Source: Oscillospiraceae bacterium (lineage in GTDB: Bacteria; Bacillota; Clostridia; Oscillospirales; Acutalibacteraceae). Taken from it: DNA of 64,000 bases. Below the pieces are notes generated by a model, which did no database searches, was not told where the DNA came from, and worked only from the letters and a program-made list of their open reading frames with translations. Of this stretch, positions 1 through 8,344 are shown piece by piece (the first letter of the stretch is position 1; each line of letters starts with the position of its first letter). The translations under genes and the position numbers were made by a program. The DNA lies in the NCBI GenBank assembly GCA_015065725.1, contig SVPV01000004.1, forward strand, positions 34,709 to 98,708, in the 5' to 3' direction.

Positions 1-1
1 A

Positions 2-244
2 ACTGCAAAAAACAGCGACGTAAAGCTAATAATAGGCTTGGCAAGCTACAAGGTAGATACTATAGAACCCGACGAATGTGAGGAATGGTCAAGCGGTAAC
101 CTTTTAAAACGCCAAATTGAACATATAAACAACTCTTCCGACGGTTGCTGCTTTTTCTCTTTGTCCTCACTTTTCGGCGATACTGAAAATCAAACAAACG
201 AAAGGGAAAATATAAGGTCTTTAATAACGCGTTATAAAAATTAA
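2..244 (+). CDS. C-terminal fragment of a GHL10-type glycoside hydrolase-like protein
   Basis: The reading frame is open from base 2, so this is the 3' end of a gene that begins left of the window; the internal ATG at 38 is not a credible start. The visible 80 residues contain LIIGLASYKV, then a Trp/Arg-Gln helix (EEWSSGNLLKRQIEH) and CCFFSLSSLFGD. This resembles the last beta-strand and helix of the YngK/DUF187 (GHL10) TIM-barrel family, which ends in an IGxAxYK strand followed by an RQI helix and an FFSxxSL strand. These proteins are usually secreted or envelope glycosidases. The assignment rests on a short tail only. A terminator follows at once. Confidence 0.5.
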   Translation, partial: TAKNSDVKLIIGLASYKVDTIEPDECEEWSSGNLLKRQIEHINNSSDGCCFFSLSSLFGDTENQTNERENIRSLITRYKN

Positions 245-246
245 AA

Positions 247-287
247 AATAATGCTGTCTTGTTTAATACAGACAGCATTATTTTTTC
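247..287 (+). terminator. Intrinsic terminator after the GHL10-like gene
   Basis: A 13-bp perfect stem (247-259 with 270-282) with a 10-nt loop is followed by a T-run to 286. The A-rich 5' flank means it may also work leftward. Confidence 0.85.
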
Positions 288-493
288 TGACTTGTCAAAT
301 AAAAAATCGGCGGTAGAAACTTTTAACCTTACGGAATTTTATTTCGTAAGCGTGGCAGGTTAAAGTCACGTCACACTAAAATCTTGAAAATGCGGTCGAT
401 TGGTGTTAAAATAGTTATGTATTAATACTTTTGACACAATAAAACAATGTTCGACGTTTGTATTATACAATACTTAATTCGGAGTTGCAACCT

Positions 494-1480
494 ATGAAAC
501 ATAAAATTTTGATGGAAGCCCCGCCGATTATAAGGGATTTTTTAACCTATAACGAAACAATAAAGGGTAAATCATCTTTAACGGTAGATGAGTACTATCT
601 TGATTTGCAAACCTTTTTTCGTTATCTACTAAAAATCAGGGGCAAAACCGAAGAAACCGAATTTGAAAAAATAGATATTATGGCGGTTGATATTGATTTA
701 CTTAAAACCGTAACGGTGTCGGACCTTTATTCTTTTATAGTTTTTTGTAAAAACGAAAGAGATAACAGTCCTGCTACAAGGGCTAGAAAAACCTCTACAC
801 TTCGCATTTTCTTTAAATATCTTTCGGTGCAGACAAAGTTGCTTGATAGTAATCCTGCTGAAATGCTAGAAGCTCCAAAGATTAAGCAGTCACTGCCGAA
901 ACACTTAACTCTTGAAGATTCGCTTGAGCTTTTAAGCGTGGTTGACGGTCCTAATAAGCAAAGGGATTATTGTATTTTAACTCTGTTTTTAAATTGCGGA
1001 TTAAGACTTTCGGAGCTTTGCGGACTGAATCTTGGCGATATACGTTCCGACGGTACAATGCGTATACTAGGTAAAGGCAATAAGGAAAGAATAGTATACT
1101 TGAATGATGCTTGCAAAACGGCTTTAGAGGATTATATACGTGTACGTCCAAAGGATAATATTGTGGCTACCGATAGAAACGCCCTTTTTATAAGCCGTAA
1201 TCATAGGCGTATTAGCAATAAAACGGTGCAGGCTACAGTGCAAAAATATTTGTCACTTGCGGGACTTTCAGGACAGGGACTTTCCACACATAAGCTACGC
1301 CATACCGCCGCTACACTTATGTATCAGCACGGTAATGTAGATATTCGCGTTTTAAAGGATATTTTAGGTCACTCAAACCTAGGCACCACACAAATATATA
1401 CTCATATTTCAGATAATCAAATCAAAAATGCTATTGATTCAAATCCGCTTTCAAACGCTAAAATAAAAAAAGAGCAATAA
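494..1480 (+). CDS. Tyrosine recombinase, XerC/XerD family
   Basis: Site-specific tyrosine recombinase of 328 aa, the usual Xer size. It has an N-terminal SAM-like core-binding domain (about 1-110) and a C-terminal catalytic domain. The catalytic set is visible: Arg near 170 (CGLRLSELCGL), Lys near 192 (LGKGNKER), H-x-x-R near 265 (STHKLRHTAA), His near 292 (LGHSNLGTTQ) and the nucleophile Tyr near 302 (IYTHIS). I chose ATG 494 because GGAG at 481-484 lies 9 nt upstream; the earlier TTG at 458 has no ribosome site. It stands alone, with no cargo or attachment sites beside it, so chromosome-dimer resolution (XerC or XerD) is more likely than an element integrase, but which Xer it is cannot be decided. 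Confidence 0.88.
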   Translation: MKHKILMEAPPIIRDFLTYNETIKGKSSLTVDEYYLDLQTFFRYLLKIRGKTEETEFEKIDIMAVDIDLLKTVTVSDLYSFIVFCKNERDNSPATRARKTSTLRIFFKYLSVQTKLLDSNPAEMLEAPKIKQSLPKHLTLEDSLELLSVVDGPNKQRDYCILTLFLNCGLRLSELCGLNLGDIRSDGTMRILGKGNKERIVYLNDACKTALEDYIRVRPKDNIVATDRNALFISRNHRRISNKTVQATVQKYLSLAGLSGQGLSTHKLRHTAATLMYQHGNVDIRVLKDILGHSNLGTTQIYTHISDNQIKNAIDSNPLSNAKIKKEQ

Positions 1481-1486
1481 TTACCT

Positions 1487-1525
1487 AAAGGACATCTTGC
1501 TGTTTTGCAAGGTGTCCTTTACATT
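1487..1525 (+). terminator. Intrinsic terminator after the Xer recombinase gene
   Basis: A 14-bp stem (1487-1500 with 1507-1520, one G-T pair) with a 6-nt loop begins 6 nt after the stop codon. The 3' arm ends in TTT. Confidence 0.8.
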
Positions 1526-1628
1526 TGAAATTCTTTGTTTGCGTTAAAAAAGTCTTGATTTTTGTACAGTGTGTATAAATTTATGCCTAATTATTTTAAC
1601 CTAAAGTTTTATTTTTAACAAAAATGTA

Positions 1629-1657
1629 TTGAAAATCAAAATAAAAGGTGGTAAAAT
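1629..1657 (+). promoter_or_regulatory. Sigma-A-type promoter of the glycogen operon
   Basis: TTGAAA at 1629-1634, a 17-nt spacer and TAAAAT at 1652-1657. The implied leader to glgC is about 105 nt and contains a small CGGCTTGCCG hairpin just before the ribosome site. Nothing else is recognisable in the 290-base gap 1481-1771. Confidence 0.6.
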
Positions 1658-1771
1658 AAATGTGTATAAATATTATTACTTGCATAGGCTTGTAATAAAT
1701 TGGAAAAGCCTGCAGTATAATATTAAGTAATGTTTTAAAAAATTTCGGCTTGCCGAAAAGGAGATGTTTTT

Positions 1772-2986
1772 GTGAAAAGAAAAAAGTGTGTGGCAATGCT
1801 CTTGGCAGGTGGACAGGGTAGCAGACTTGGTGTTCTTACAAGCAAAATAGCAAAGCCCGCAGTACCCTACGGCGGAAAGTACCGTATTATTGATTTTCCG
1901 CTTTCTAACTGTGCGAATTCTGGAATAGATACAGTTGGTGTACTTACACAGTACAAGCCGCTAGAGCTTAATGACTATATTGCATCAGGCAAAACGTGGG
2001 ACCTTGACCGTATGAACGGCGGTGTGCATATTCTGCCGCCCTATCAGGGACAAAAGGGAGGAGATTGGTACAAAGGTACCGCTAATGCAATTTACCAAAA
2101 TCTAGCTTTTATAGAAAGATATAATCCTGAATATGTGTTGGTGCTGTCGGGCGACCACATTTATAAAATGGACTATTCTAAAATGCTAAAAGCACATATA
2201 GATAGCGGTGCTGCTTGTACTATCTCTGTTTTGGAGGTTAGTCTTGAGGAGGCTACACGCTTTGGTATTATGAACGTAAATGATGACGATAGCATTTACG
2301 AGTTCGAAGAAAAACCAAAACAGCCTAAAAGTAATTTGGCATCGATGGGTATCTATATATTTACCTTCGAAAAACTTCGTAAATATTTAATAGAGGATAA
2401 CGATAATCCTAATTCTTCAAATGATTTCGGTAAGGACGTTATACCGCTTATGCTTTCAAGCGGTGAAAAAATGATGGTTTATCGTTTTAACGATTATTGG
2501 AAGGATGTCGGCACGGTAGAATCACTTTGGGATGCAAATCTTGATTTGCTTAACCCTAAAATTGACCTTAACCTGTCTGATAGTAATTGGAAAATATATT
2601 CAAAGTCTATGGGACTTCCCCCGCAGTACCTGTCACCCACATCAAAGGTTGAAAATTCATTGATTACCGACGGTTGTGAAATTGACGGAAAGGTTGACTA
2701 TAGCATACTTTTTGAAAACGTAACTGTTGAGGAGGGTGCTAGTGTTGAATATTCACTGGTAATGCCAAACACTGTTGTTAAAAAGGGTGCACACGTGCAG
2801 TACGCTATAATCGCCGAAAACTGTACTGTAGGTGAAAACGCAGAGGTGGGTGCCGACCCTGCCGTTGTTGGTAACGACGGTTGGGGAATTACTGTTGTAG
2901 GTGATTCGCTAACTGTAGGTGCAGGTGCTATAATCGGTGCTAATAATATGATTACAAAAGACGTTAAGGAGGGCGAAAAAATATGA
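1772..2986 (+). CDS. glgC: Glucose-1-phosphate adenylyltransferase, catalytic subunit
   Basis: Makes ADP-glucose from glucose-1-phosphate and ATP, the committed step of bacterial glycogen synthesis, in the cytoplasm. At 404 aa it has family length. The N-terminal nucleotide-binding loop [13 protein letters not shown] (about 11-23) is intact, followed by [15 protein letters not shown]. The catalytic region [10 protein letters not shown] (about 129) and the substrate loop [18 protein letters not shown] (about 172-190) are present. The last ~110 residues form the left-handed beta-helix. The start is GTG 1772, with AAAAGGAG just upstream. The stop overlaps the glgD start (ATGA), so the two subunits are translationally coupled. 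Expected to form a heteromer with GlgD. Confidence 0.97.
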   Translation: MKRKKCVAMLLAGGQGSRLGVLTSKIAKPAVPYGGKYRIIDFPLSNCANSGIDTVGVLTQYKPLELNDYIASGKTWDLDRMNGGVHILPPYQGQKGGDWYKGTANAIYQNLAFIERYNPEYVLVLSGDHIYKMDYSKMLKAHIDSGAACTISVLEVSLEEATRFGIMNVNDDDSIYEFEEKPKQPKSNLASMGIYIFTFEKLRKYLIEDNDNPNSSNDFGKDVIPLMLSSGEKMMVYRFNDYWKDVGTVESLWDANLDLLNPKIDLNLSDSNWKIYSKSMGLPPQYLSPTSKVENSLITDGCEIDGKVDYSILFENVTVEEGASVEYSLVMPNTVVKKGAHVQYAIIAENCTVGENAEVGADPAVVGNDGWGITVVGDSLTVGAGAIIGANNMITKDVKEGEKI

Positions 2987-4101
2987 AAGCTGGTAATGTT
3001 TCGGCAATAGTATTTGCAAATACTTCGGACGAACGTATGGGAGACTTGACCGCAGTTCGCTCAAGTGCGTCGTTGCCCTTTGGTGCACGCTATAGACTTA
3101 TAGATTTTGCACTTTCGAATCTTGTAAATGCAGGAATTTCAAATGTAGGTGTAATTACCAAAGAAAATTATAGGTCGCTAATGGACCATATAGGTAGCGG
3201 TATTTATTGGGACCTTGACCGTAAAAACGGCGGTCTTCATATTTTACCGCCATTTAATATCAGAAACGCAATAAAGTATTCGGGTTATGTTGACGCTCTT
3301 AACGGTGCTAAAAACTATATATTACGCAGTAAGTCTGATTATATAGTTATTTGCGATGCAAATGTTGTTGCGAATATTGAGCTTGAAGCGGCATTAGAAG
3401 CCCACATAGAAAACTCTGCCGATATTACGCTTTTATGGCATAAGGGTAATGTTCCCTCTAATTATTCGGATACTATGGTATTAAAGCTTGATAAGGAACA
3501 GAGAATTAACGAGTTATCTTTCTGTGAGGACGGTAGTGCAGAACAAAATCACGAATTTGGATTTTATATTATTAATACAGACGTGCTTATTAATATGATT
3601 GATTTAGCCTACCAAAACGGTCTGTCGGATTTAAAGCTTGCCTTTTTTGTGGATAAGGTTAAAAAGTTCCGTATTTTTGGGTTTGAGCATAAGGGCTATC
3701 TTTCGGTAATAGATAACGAAAAATCCTATTATAACGCTAATATGGACCTTTTAAAAGCTGATACACGTGCTTTTCTCTTTAATAAGGAACGCCCAATACT
3801 TACAAAAACAAGGGACGATATGCCAACACGCTACGGTACACACGCTGTTGTAAGCAACTGTGCTATAGGTGACGGTTGCATAATTGACGGCACTGTAAAA
3901 AACAGCATACTCTTTAGAGGTGTAAAGGTAGAAAAGGGTGCTGTGGTTGAAAACAGTATTATTATGCAGTCGGGCGTGATATCAAAAGGTGCAAATTTAA
4001 ACTTTGCAATACTTGATAAAAATGTTACTGTCGGTGAAGATAAGGTGCTTTGCGGTACGGTGGATTCTGCACTTATGATAGGTAAGGGCAAAAAGCTTTA
4101 A
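2983..4101 (+). CDS. glgD: Glucose-1-phosphate adenylyltransferase, GlgD regulatory subunit
   Basis: GlgC paralogue of 372 aa. The fold is retained ([28 protein letters not shown], a C-terminal hexapeptide beta-helix from about 275), but the catalytic signature is eroded. The GGxGxRL loop is replaced by [14 protein letters not shown], and the GDH site near 125 reads CDANVV. In Firmicutes GlgD is known to modulate GlgC in a GlgC-GlgD complex rather than catalyse alone. It is coupled to glgC by a 4-base overlap and followed 17 nt later by glgA, so one transcript supplies both subunits and the polymerase. Confidence 0.94.
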   Translation: MKAGNVSAIVFANTSDERMGDLTAVRSSASLPFGARYRLIDFALSNLVNAGISNVGVITKENYRSLMDHIGSGIYWDLDRKNGGLHILPPFNIRNAIKYSGYVDALNGAKNYILRSKSDYIVICDANVVANIELEAALEAHIENSADITLLWHKGNVPSNYSDTMVLKLDKEQRINELSFCEDGSAEQNHEFGFYIINTDVLINMIDLAYQNGLSDLKLAFFVDKVKKFRIFGFEHKGYLSVIDNEKSYYNANMDLLKADTRAFLFNKERPILTKTRDDMPTRYGTHAVVSNCAIGDGCIIDGTVKNSILFRGVKVEKGAVVENSIIMQSGVISKGANLNFAILDKNVTVGEDKVLCGTVDSALMIGKGKKL

Positions 4102-4118
4102 AAGAAAGGAAAACAAAT

Positions 4119-5543
4119 ATGAAAGTTTTATATGCTTCCAGCGAGGCTTATCCCTTTGCTATGTCGGGAGGTCTTGCAGATGTTGCAGGTGCATTACCAA
4201 AGGCACTTCGAAGAAGACTTATAGGTTGCCGCGTGGTTATGCCGCTTTATTCTTCAGTACCTGATGAGCTTCGTGCTAATATGACATTTGTAAAAAGCAT
4301 TACTGTACCTGTTTCGTGGCGTAGACAGTATTGCGGTATTTTTGAGGCACATGTTGACGGTGTGATTTATTATCTTATTGATAATCAGTATTATTTTAAA
4401 CGTGAGGGACTTTACGGTCACTATGACGATGCTGAGCGTTTTGCTTTTTTCTCACGTGCGGTGCTTGAAATTATACAACACATAGGCTTTAAGCCCGATA
4501 TTATACATTGTAACGATTGGCAGACGGCTATGGTGCCTGTATATCTTAATGAAATATACCGCCAAAACGAGCTTTACCGCGATATTAAAACTGTATATAC
4601 AATTCATAATATACAGTATCAAGGTAAATACGGTAGAGAACTTTACGGCGATGTTTTAGGTCTTCCCGAGGGTAGAGAAGACTTACTTATGTATGACGGC
4701 TGTATAAATCTTATGAAGGCGGCAATACAATGCTCTGATAAGGTAACAACCGTTTCCCCGACATACGCAAGGGAGATTTTGGACCCGTATTTTTCACACG
4801 GACTTGATAGAATATTAAGTCAATTCACATATAAGCTTACGGGTATAGTAAACGGAATTGACCACGATGTTTATAATTCTGAAACTGACCCTCTGATTTA
4901 TAGGAACTTTACGATTGATAGTTTAGAGGATAAAGCCTATAATAAAAAATGCTTGCAAGCAGAAATGGGCTTACCTGAGCGTGCAGACGTACCTGTTATA
5001 GCTATGGTTACGCGTCTTGTAAAGCATAAGGGATTAGACCTTGTAAAATGTGTGTTTGAAGAGCTTTTAAAGGCGGATTTGCAGTTTGTAATTCTAGGCT
5101 CGGGTGAATGGGAGTTCGAAACCTTCTTTTACGAAATGGCTACTAAATATCCCGATAAGGTAGCCCTAAAACTTGGCTTTATACCGGCTTTAGCACATAA
5201 AATTTATGCAGGTGCCGATATATTCTTGATGCCTAGCCAGTCGGAACCTTGCGGCCTTGCTCAAATGGTTGCACTTCGCTATGGCACAATTCCGATTGTT
5301 CGCAAAACGGGCGGTCTTAACGATACTATTTCGGATAGCGGTGACGGTAAGGGTAACGGCTTTACCTTCCAAAATTACAATGCCCACGAAATGCAGGATG
5401 CTGTTTGGCGTGCAATTGCAGGATATGCCGATAAAGAAGGCTTCGATATTCTTCGCCGTCGTGCTATGGAATATAACAGTAGCTGGGCGGCTTCGGCAAG
5501 ACTTTATATAGGAATTTACAAAGAGCTTTTGGCTAAAAAATAA
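4119..5543 (+). CDS. glgA: Glycogen synthase (ADP-glucose-dependent, GT5)
   Basis: Transfers glucose from ADP-glucose to the growing alpha-1,4-glucan. 474 aa, GT-B fold: N-terminal starch-synthase domain (about 1-240) with SGGLADVAGALPKAL, HCNDWQTAM and YTIHNIQYQG; C-terminal GT domain with VTRLVKHKGLDLV, a SEPCGLAQMVALRYG acidic motif (about 375-390) and KTGGLNDTI. The usual Lys of the KxGGL loop is Met here (AMSGGL). AAAGGAAA precedes the ATG. No branching enzyme (glgB) or phosphorylase lies in the cluster, so those functions must be encoded elsewhere. Confidence 0.96.
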   Translation: MKVLYASSEAYPFAMSGGLADVAGALPKALRRRLIGCRVVMPLYSSVPDELRANMTFVKSITVPVSWRRQYCGIFEAHVDGVIYYLIDNQYYFKREGLYGHYDDAERFAFFSRAVLEIIQHIGFKPDIIHCNDWQTAMVPVYLNEIYRQNELYRDIKTVYTIHNIQYQGKYGRELYGDVLGLPEGREDLLMYDGCINLMKAAIQCSDKVTTVSPTYAREILDPYFSHGLDRILSQFTYKLTGIVNGIDHDVYNSETDPLIYRNFTIDSLEDKAYNKKCLQAEMGLPERADVPVIAMVTRLVKHKGLDLVKCVFEELLKADLQFVILGSGEWEFETFFYEMATKYPDKVALKLGFIPALAHKIYAGADIFLMPSQSEPCGLAQMVALRYGTIPIVRKTGGLNDTISDSGDGKGNGFTFQNYNAHEMQDAVWRAIAGYADKEGFDILRRRAMEYNSSWAASARLYIGIYKELLAKK

Positions 5544-5557
5544 AGAATAAAAAATAT

Positions 5558-5590
5558 ACAGGTTGCATTTATTTGCAACCTGTGTTATTT
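5558..5590 (+). terminator. Hairpin terminator after glgA
   Basis: A 10-bp perfect stem (5558-5567 with 5574-5583) with a TTTATT loop and a weak T-rich tail. It lies between glgA and the likely uppP start, so read-through into uppP is possible. Confidence 0.65.
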
Positions 5591-5622
5591 TAGTAATGAA
5601 AGTATTTTTTGTAGGTGATTTT

Positions 5623-6513
5623 GTGGATAAATTTATAGAAATCATAAAGGTATTTTTGCTAGGTATTGTTGAGGGTATCACTGAATGGTTGCCCATAAGC
5701 AGTACTGGGCATATGATATTGGTTGATGAGTTTGTAAAACTTAAAGCCGATGCCGATTTTATGGACATATTTTTTGTAGTAATACAGCTTGGTGCTATTT
5801 TGGCGGTGGTACTCTTATTTTGGAACAAAATTTGGCCGTTTCATTTAAAATCGACAAGGGTTGAGCCGTATTTTAAAGACGATGGCGGTATAAAAACACT
5901 TCTAAATAATTATGTTTATATGGATAAAATTATCCTTTGGCTTAAGATTTTGGTTGCAAGTGTTCCTGCGGCTGTGTTGGGACTCGCTTTTGACGACCAA
6001 ATTGATGCAATGCTTACGGGCGACTTTAGGGCGTATGTTGTGTCGGCAGCACTTATAGTTTACGGTGTGCTTTTCATTGTTATTGAAAATATGAATAAGA
6101 AAGAGCGATTTAGTGAGCTTTCTGATATCAGCTATAGAACAGCCTTTTTTATAGGTCTTATACAGTGCTTGGCTTTAGTACCTGGAACCTCACGTAGCGG
6201 CTCAACAATATTGGGTGCAGTGCTTTTGGGTGCTGGCAGAACCTTGGCAGCAGAATTTTCATTCTTTTTGTCAATTCCCGCAATGGTGGGCGGTAGTGCT
6301 ATAAAGCTTTTAAAGTTTTTCCTTGAAGGTAACACCTTTACAAGCTATGAAATATTTATATTGCTGCTCGGTATGGCGGTAGCTTTCGTAGTGTCTGTTT
6401 TGGCAATTAAATTCTTGCTCTCCTTTATAAAGAAGCACGATTTTAAGGCTTTCGGTTATTATCGCATAATTCTAGGCGTAATTTTAATAATATATTTTGT
6501 TTTAAGCAAATAA
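5623..6513 (+). CDS. uppP: Undecaprenyl-diphosphatase UppP (BacA)
   Basis: Integral membrane phosphatase that converts undecaprenyl-PP to undecaprenyl-P, recycling the lipid carrier for wall synthesis; over-expression in other bacteria gives bacitracin resistance. 296 aa, about eight TM helices. Both family motifs are present: EGITEWLPISSTGH near the N-terminus and PGTSRSGST in the middle. I place the start at GTG 5623 (TAGGTGA upstream), because the protein then begins VDKFIEIIKVFLLGIVEG as in relatives; upstream starts at 5563/5596 would extend into the glgA terminator. The neighbouring DUF368 gene at 28446 also belongs to C55-P recycling. Confidence 0.95.
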   Translation: MDKFIEIIKVFLLGIVEGITEWLPISSTGHMILVDEFVKLKADADFMDIFFVVIQLGAILAVVLLFWNKIWPFHLKSTRVEPYFKDDGGIKTLLNNYVYMDKIILWLKILVASVPAAVLGLAFDDQIDAMLTGDFRAYVVSAALIVYGVLFIVIENMNKKERFSELSDISYRTAFFIGLIQCLALVPGTSRSGSTILGAVLLGAGRTLAAEFSFFLSIPAMVGGSAIKLLKFFLEGNTFTSYEIFILLLGMAVAFVVSVLAIKFLLSFIKKHDFKAFGYYRIILGVILIIYFVLSK

Positions 6514-6535
6514 ATTATAATTAAGACGATAATAA

Positions 6536-6565
6536 AAAAACCTTGTTCTTTGGAACAAGGTTTTT
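6536..6565 (-). terminator. Terminator of tRNA-Pro
   Basis: Stem AACCTTGTTC / GAACAAGGTT with flanking A/T runs, reading leftward directly after the tRNA CCA end. Confidence 0.8.
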
Positions 6566-6642
6566 TGGTCGAGGTGACAGGACTTGAACCTGCGGCCTCT
6601 GCGTCCCGAACGCAGCGCTCTACCAAACTGAGCCACACCTCG
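6566..6642 (-). tRNA. tRNA-Pro (anticodon CGG)
   Basis: A complete 77-nt cloverleaf on the minus strand. The acceptor CGAGGTG pairs with CACCTCG, followed by discriminator A and an encoded CCA. The D-loop carries GGCTCAGTTTGGTAG, the anticodon arm CTGCG-TTCGGGA-CGCAG gives CGG, and the T-arm carries GGTTCAAGTCC. This is the only complete copy; its first 23 nt recur upstream in two further places. Confidence 0.96.
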
Positions 6643-6810
6643 ATAATTAATTTATTAAGTTGTAAGATTAAAAATAGTGAATTCAATTCGCACTGCTACG
6701 CAGCTTACTCTTGCGGTGCCCGACGATTCGAAACTGCCGTTTCTCACTTGTCGACCGCTACGCCTTTTCGTGTTCGTTTTATCGTCCGCAGGACGCACTC
6801 ACACTCAAAG
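6620..6810. repeat. 191-bp tandem repeat, unit 1 (includes tRNA-Pro 5' end)
   Basis: This unit begins inside tRNA-Pro and ends where unit 2 starts. It holds, in minus-strand order, a ~120-bp GC-richer block with short hairpins (CGTCCTGCGGACG, GAAACGGCAGTTTC, CTGCGTAGCAG), an AT-rich ~50-bp linker, then the first ~23 nt of the tRNA. No credible protein is encoded. Confidence 0.92.
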
Positions 6811-7001
6811 CTACCAAACTGAGCCACACCTCGATAATTAATTTATTAAGTTGTAAGATTAAAAATAGTGAATTCAATTCGCACTGCTACGCAGCTTACT
6901 CTTGCGGTACCCGACGATTCGAAACTGCCGTTTCTCACTTGTCGACCGCTACGCCTTTTCGTGTTCGTTTCATCGTCCGCAGGACGCACTCACACTCAAA
7001 G
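6811..7001. repeat. 191-bp tandem repeat, unit 2
   Basis: Period exactly 191 bp. I see two base differences from unit 1 (GGTGCCCG to GGTACCCG, and CGTTTTATCG to CGTTTCATCG), so the duplication looks recent. It carries a second copy of the tRNA-Pro 5' end (CGAGGTGTGGCTCAG...) without an anticodon arm. Confidence 0.92.
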
Positions 7002-7029
7002 CTACCAAACTGAGCCACACTTCGATAAT
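7002..7029 (-). repeat. Third, partial copy of the tRNA-Pro 5' end
   Basis: 28 bp matching the start of both repeat units, with CGAAGTG in place of CGAGGTG. It lies just downstream of the promoter at 7053-7081, where a tRNA 5' end would normally sit, so it may be the relic of the original tRNA start. Confidence 0.85.
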
Positions 7030-7052
7030 ATGCAATTTTAGACAGCTATATA

Positions 7053-7081
7053 ATTATATATAATTGAGGTTAAAAAGTCAA
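7053..7081 (-). promoter_or_regulatory. Promoter of the tRNA-Pro locus
   Basis: On the minus strand TTGACT (7076-7081), a 17-nt spacer and a consensus TATAAT (7053-7058). The predicted start near 7046 lies about 400 nt upstream of the intact tRNA, so the precursor would include both repeat units. Confidence 0.75.
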
Positions 7082-7112
7082 TATATTTTTTCAATTTTAG
7101 ATTAAATACAAA

Positions 7113-7144
7113 GGCGGCAGAGAAATTAAAAACTCTCTGCCGCC
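7113..7144 (-). terminator. Hairpin after the 272-aa membrane protein gene
   Basis: A perfect 11-bp GC-rich stem (7113-7123 with 7134-7144) lies about 6 nt beyond the stop of the leftward gene. The T-run is weak. Confidence 0.6.
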
Positions 7145-7149
7145 AAATA

Positions 7150-7968
7150 TTATTTCTTTTCTTTTTTAAGTCTTGCCTTAGCTTCTTCTACGGTTTCACC
7201 GTCTTTGGTAAGATAAGCGTCAACAAATTTATCTTCTATTTTGGAATAACCGTCTATAACGCCTTTCTCAATCTTTTTATAACCGTCAACAACACCTTTT
7301 TCGATTGACTTATAACCACTTGTGACTGCCTCAGCAATCTTTTCGTTTGCTTTTACAATTTTTGATTTTGCCATAGTGACTCTTTTTCCTCCTATCAGAT
7401 TAATTCCGAGAAGCAGCACAATAAACCAAGCGGCTGTTCCCGTTAAAACATTAAATAATAAAATTTCAGCCGATGTCATACCGGGAAATGAAATTAGCAT
7501 TGACCGTTGTAATGTATAGATAGAAACAACTGCATCTGCAAAAGATATATTTCGCAAAGTCGCTGTAATAGGCAAAGCAAACTGTTTTGATTTGACTAGG
7601 CCTATAATCGCAACAGTTATTTTAGTAAAGGTGTAGGTTGCAATTGCAATCATCACAATTTCATTAAACTTTGTGCCACGTTCCGTAACGGCAGATAAAA
7701 CGTTAATGCCTATTAAACAAAATGAAAGCACAATTAATAAAATACCTGTAATTCGTTTTGCGAAAAGCTCTATATCCGAATCTCCTTTTGCTTTACGTTT
7801 TACCATTAAAACCGAAAAACGTGTAGTAGCAAGTACGGTGTAATATGCACCAACGGTGATAAACCACCAAGAATGAGAAATAAAGCCCACAACGCAATTA
7901 CTTACTGCATATGCAACGTTGCAGAGAAGACTTATACAAGGATTTTTTGCAGTGTTCAACATCTTCAT
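7150..7968 (-). CDS. Membrane protein with 11-residue amphipathic repeats in its tail
   Basis: 272 aa, function not recognised. Residues about 1-200 hold five or six hydrophobic segments, and the short loops carry basic patches (MVKRKAKGD, INLIGGKRV). The cytoplasmic-looking C-terminal tail contains three tandem 11-mers of the form GYKxIEKGVVD, followed by AYLTKDGETVEEAKARL, which should form one long amphipathic helix. It overlaps the upstream 122-aa membrane gene by 4 bases, so both are one operon, divergent from a TetR regulator whose probable operator covers their promoter. A regulated envelope or efflux-related role is possible but not shown. Confidence 0.7.
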   Translation of the reverse strand: MKMLNTAKNPCISLLCNVAYAVSNCVVGFISHSWWFITVGAYYTVLATTRFSVLMVKRKAKGDSDIELFAKRITGILLIVLSFCLIGINVLSAVTERGTKFNEIVMIAIATYTFTKITVAIIGLVKSKQFALPITATLRNISFADAVVSIYTLQRSMLISFPGMTSAEILLFNVLTGTAAWFIVLLLGINLIGGKRVTMAKSKIVKANEKIAEAVTSGYKSIEKGVVDGYKKIEKGVIDGYSKIEDKFVDAYLTKDGETVEEAKARLKKEKK

Positions 7969-8333
7969 TTGATACCCTTAATTATTGGGATTAAGGCAAT
8001 CAGCATAATAATACCAAGCAAGCCGATAAGTGTTCCCCATACAATCTGTTGCCATACAAGGCACATACACATACCAACACCGAGAACCAAGGCAGAAATA
8101 ATTCCGTAGACAGTATAAAAAATGTTTTTTAGGTTAAATTTCGGAAGTGATTTGTTCTCCATCTTGCACCAAACAAGAAAAGTGACAACTCCGATAATTA
8201 GTCCTACACAACCGAAAACAACGCCTTCGGTAAAAGCGTTCCACTCAGGCAAAAGTGCCATACACATACCAATAGCGAATAGCACCCCGCTTACAGTTCC
8301 CATTATTAATGCAACAAAACTACTTTTTTTCAT
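7965..8333 (-). CDS. Small four-TM membrane protein
   Basis: 122 aa, family not recognised. It has four hydrophobic stretches arranged as two similar pairs: GVLFAIGMCMALLPEW and ALVLGVGMCMCLVWQQ share a GMCM core, which suggests an internal duplication. It is the first gene of the leftward operon; GAGGC at 8340-8344 is its ribosome site, which lies at the edge of the 23-bp inverted repeat at 8345-8367. It is co-translated with the 272-aa membrane protein through an ATGA overlap. Probably controlled by the divergent TetR regulator. Confidence 0.7.
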   Translation of the reverse strand: MKKSSFVALIMGTVSGVLFAIGMCMALLPEWNAFTEGVVFGCVGLIIGVVTFLVWCKMENKSLPKFNLKNIFYTVYGIISALVLGVGMCMCLVWQQIVWGTLIGLLGIIMLIALIPIIKGIK

Positions 8334-8344
8334 TTATAAAGCCT

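Noticed and set aside
1596..1796. 66-aa minus-strand ORF upstream of glgC
   Set aside because: AT-rich, low complexity, lies across the glgC promoter and start; no ribosome site.
5190..5828. 212-aa minus-strand ORF across glgA and uppP
   Set aside because: It is antisense to two well-supported genes, without a ribosome site or recognisable domain.
6550..7013. Two plus-strand ORFs of 90 and 100 aa with similar sequences
   Set aside because: They are readings of the 191-bp tandem repeat and the antisense of tRNA-Pro; they repeat each other exactly and have no ribosome site.
6620..7029. Could the repeated array be a CRISPR?
   Set aside because: Repeat units are 191 bp, adjacent and nearly identical in full; there are no variable spacers and no cas genes.
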